Assembly (NCBI GenBank): GCA_002427885.1
Contig: DIZI01000025.1
Coordinates: 62,001 to 126,000 of the forward strand
DNA length: 64,000 bases
Direction of reading: 5' to 3'
Origin: Paludibacter sp. UBA6032
GTDB taxonomy: Bacteria; Bacteroidota; Bacteroidia; Bacteroidales; Paludibacteraceae
The translations under genes and the position numbers were made by a program. Every line of letters begins with the position of its first letter. Position 1 is the stretch's first letter. This document shows, in pieces, positions 62,643 to 64,000 of the stretch. A model generated the notes under the pieces. The model saw only the letters and a list, made by a program, of their open reading frames with translations, did no database searches and was not told the DNA's origin.

Positions 62643-64000
62643 ATGAACAACTCTTTTTTACCGAAGACCTCTTCTGCTTCAACATGGATTTGGTATCCGG
62701 GCGATTACGAAATATGGCTGGGAAACCAAATGAATAACCGCCGTACCGAACGTGGTGCCTTTTTTCCACCATTCTGGAAAATGGACAGTCATTACGTGTT
62801 GGTGGAATTCAGTAAAAAGATAGATTTAGCCGAAGCCGAAGAAATTGAAATTGCGGTAGAAGGTAAATTCAATATCAAACTGGATGGAAAACTGCAATTC
62901 GGTATGCCGAATAAATTTCTTTTACCCGCCGGAAAACACAGTCTCAATATAAAAGTCTGGAATCAGGCTACACCGCCGGCTATTTTTATTAATGGAAAAA
63001 CTGTAAAATCAGATGCTTCGTGGAAAGTAACTTACGAAGATAAGGAGTGGATTGATTCAAGCGGAAAAGCCAGCGATACTTCGGCTACTATATATATGGA
63101 TGCGGATAGTTGGGATATTTTCAAAACTCCTGAAACAATCCCCTCTCAATATAAACTATCAACCGAAATTCAACAACCTGTAAAAATTGAAAGTATTGAA
63201 AACGGACAATTGATTGACTTCGGAAAAGAAACATTCGGTTACCTGCGAATTCACTTACTCACAGGAAACGGGGAAATTAATATTTATTACGGAGAAAGTC
63301 GTGAAGAAGCACTGGATAAGAAGTTTTGCGAAACGCTGGATAAACTTTCGGTTGATGGTAACTCAGTTACTGATGAGGCTTTGGCAGACACCAAGCCACT
63401 GAATGAAGAATACACCCTTGCCAACAGCAAGGCCTTTCGCTACGTGTATATCACCAAAGATGCCGGTGTGAATTATAATGATGTGAGCATGCTGTACGAG
63501 TTCAAACCCGAAACACGCCGCGGTTCGTTCAAATGTAATGATGAGGAAGTAAACCAAATGTGGAACGTGGGTGCTTACACCATGCAACTCACTACCCGCG
63601 AGTTTTTCATCGACGGAATAAAACGCGACCGCTGGACCTGGAGCGGCGACGCCATCCAAAGTTATTTGATGAATTTTTATTTGTCATTTGATAAACAAAC
63701 AGTGAAAAATACAATTTGGTTGCTACGCGGGAAAGATCCTGTCACCAGTCATACCAACACCATAATGGATTACAGCTTTTATTGGTTCCTGTCTATTTAC
63801 GATTATTATATGTACACCGGCGACCGTCATTTTATCGAACAGGTTTATCCGCATATGCAAACCCTAATGTATTATGTGCTCGGACGTACCGATAAGAATG
63901 GCATGGTGGAAGGCCAAACCGGCGACTGGGTTTTTGTGGATTGGGCGAATGGGTATATGGATAAACACGGCGAACTGTCGTACGAACAGGTGCTGTTCTG
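62643..64000 (+). CDS. Divergent GH78-type alpha-L-rhamnosidase, cut by the window end
   Basis: Open from the ATG at 62643 to the window end: 452 complete codons and no stop. It starts with WIWYPGDYEIWLGNQM, a family-like N-terminus without a signal peptide. The catalytic-domain motif reads IDGIKRDRWTWSGD (Asp329), one residue shorter than the usual DCPQRDERLGW type and without its acid Glu. It is most like the BT1001-type rhamnosidases of RG-II loci. Without export it would act in the cytoplasm on imported rhamnosides, unless the true start lies elsewhere; an in-frame stop at 62589 limits that. Confidence 0.75.
   Translation, partial: MNNSFLPKTSSASTWIWYPGDYEIWLGNQMNNRRTERGAFFPPFWKMDSHYVLVEFSKKIDLAEAEEIEIAVEGKFNIKLDGKLQFGMPNKFLLPAGKHSLNIKVWNQATPPAIFINGKTVKSDASWKVTYEDKEWIDSSGKASDTSATIYMDADSWDIFKTPETIPSQYKLSTEIQQPVKIESIENGQLIDFGKETFGYLRIHLLTGNGEINIYYGESREEALDKKFCETLDKLSVDGNSVTDEALADTKPLNEEYTLANSKAFRYVYITKDAGVNYNDVSMLYEFKPETRRGSFKCNDEEVNQMWNVGAYTMQLTTREFFIDGIKRDRWTWSGDAIQSYLMNFYLSFDKQTVKNTIWLLRGKDPVTSHTNTIMDYSFYWFLSIYDYYMYTGDRHFIEQVYPHMQTLMYYVLGRTDKNGMVEGQTGDWVFVDWANGYMDKHGELSYEQVLF

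Noticed and set aside
57..63900. Insertion sequence or prophage
   Set aside because: No transposase, integrase or phage structural protein was found on either strand; the repeats seen are short and non-coding in origin.

Overview
The window looks like a chromosomal segment of a low-GC Bacteroidota, probably an environmental, plant-polymer-degrading member of the Bacteroidales or a close order. The signs are a SusC/SusD pair, type IX secretion (T9SS) sorting domains on several secreted proteins, Bacteroidota-type promoters (TTTG about 20 bases before TAnnTTTGC), a Bacteroidota-style elongation factor P, and an argR-acyltransferase-argG cluster. The genus cannot be fixed from sequence alone; a Paludibacter-like organism would fit.

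Layout. (1) 1-4.4 kb: argR, a GNAT acyltransferase, argG, then efp, a diacylglycerol-kinase-type membrane protein and a ComF-like phosphoribosyltransferase. (2) 4.4-13 kb: three paralogous lipoprotein-TPR-transmembrane-HTH proteins that look like membrane-bound regulators. Between them lie a small secreted DUF3244-like protein, an HU-like DNA-binding protein, a duplicated promoter module and short inverted-repeat elements. (3) 13-16.8 kb, minus strand: a membrane protein of unknown role, then pyrE, an SRPBCC protein and argH in one direction. (4) 17.3-29.8 kb, plus strand: SusC, SusD, pectin methylesterase, two PL1 pectate lyases, a T9SS-exported protein and a DUF3826 protein, a homogalacturonan-directed operon. 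(5) 29.9-37.7 kb, minus: a GH78-BNR fusion, a GH140-type apiosidase and a GH95 enzyme. (6) 37.8-44.4 kb, minus: a DeoR regulator, a stand-alone RibB-like protein, a fucose-isomerase-like enzyme, a glycerol-kinase-like sugar kinase and a two-subunit transketolase. (7) 44.5-55.1 kb, minus: a pectin methylesterase-DUF3826 fusion, GH28, GH78, a GH143-GH142-type bifunctional enzyme and GH43. (8) 55.3-64 kb, plus: a T9SS protein, GH127, a GH141-like beta-helix protein, an MFS transporter and the start of a divergent GH78 enzyme.

How it fits together. Regions 4-8 form a large pectin locus whose enzyme set matches known rhamnogalacturonan-II (RG-II) degradation: GH140 apiosidase, GH95, GH127, GH141-like, GH143/GH142, GH78, GH28 and a BT1017-like pectin methylesterase. 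The cytoplasmic genes in region 6 match the published non-oxidative D-apiose route (isomerase, kinase, split transketolase). The likely story is release of apiose from RG-II by the GH140 enzyme and its catabolism by an adjacent DeoR-controlled operon. The stand-alone RibB-like gene joined to the DeoR gene is not explained by that route.

The most unusual structural feature is a family of C/G-rich inverted-repeat pairs at four gene junctions. Each pair sits around or just before the next gene's start codon. The arms are translated: they form part of several signal-peptide regions and supply stop codons of upstream genes. No tRNA, rRNA, CRISPR array or intact insertion sequence was seen.
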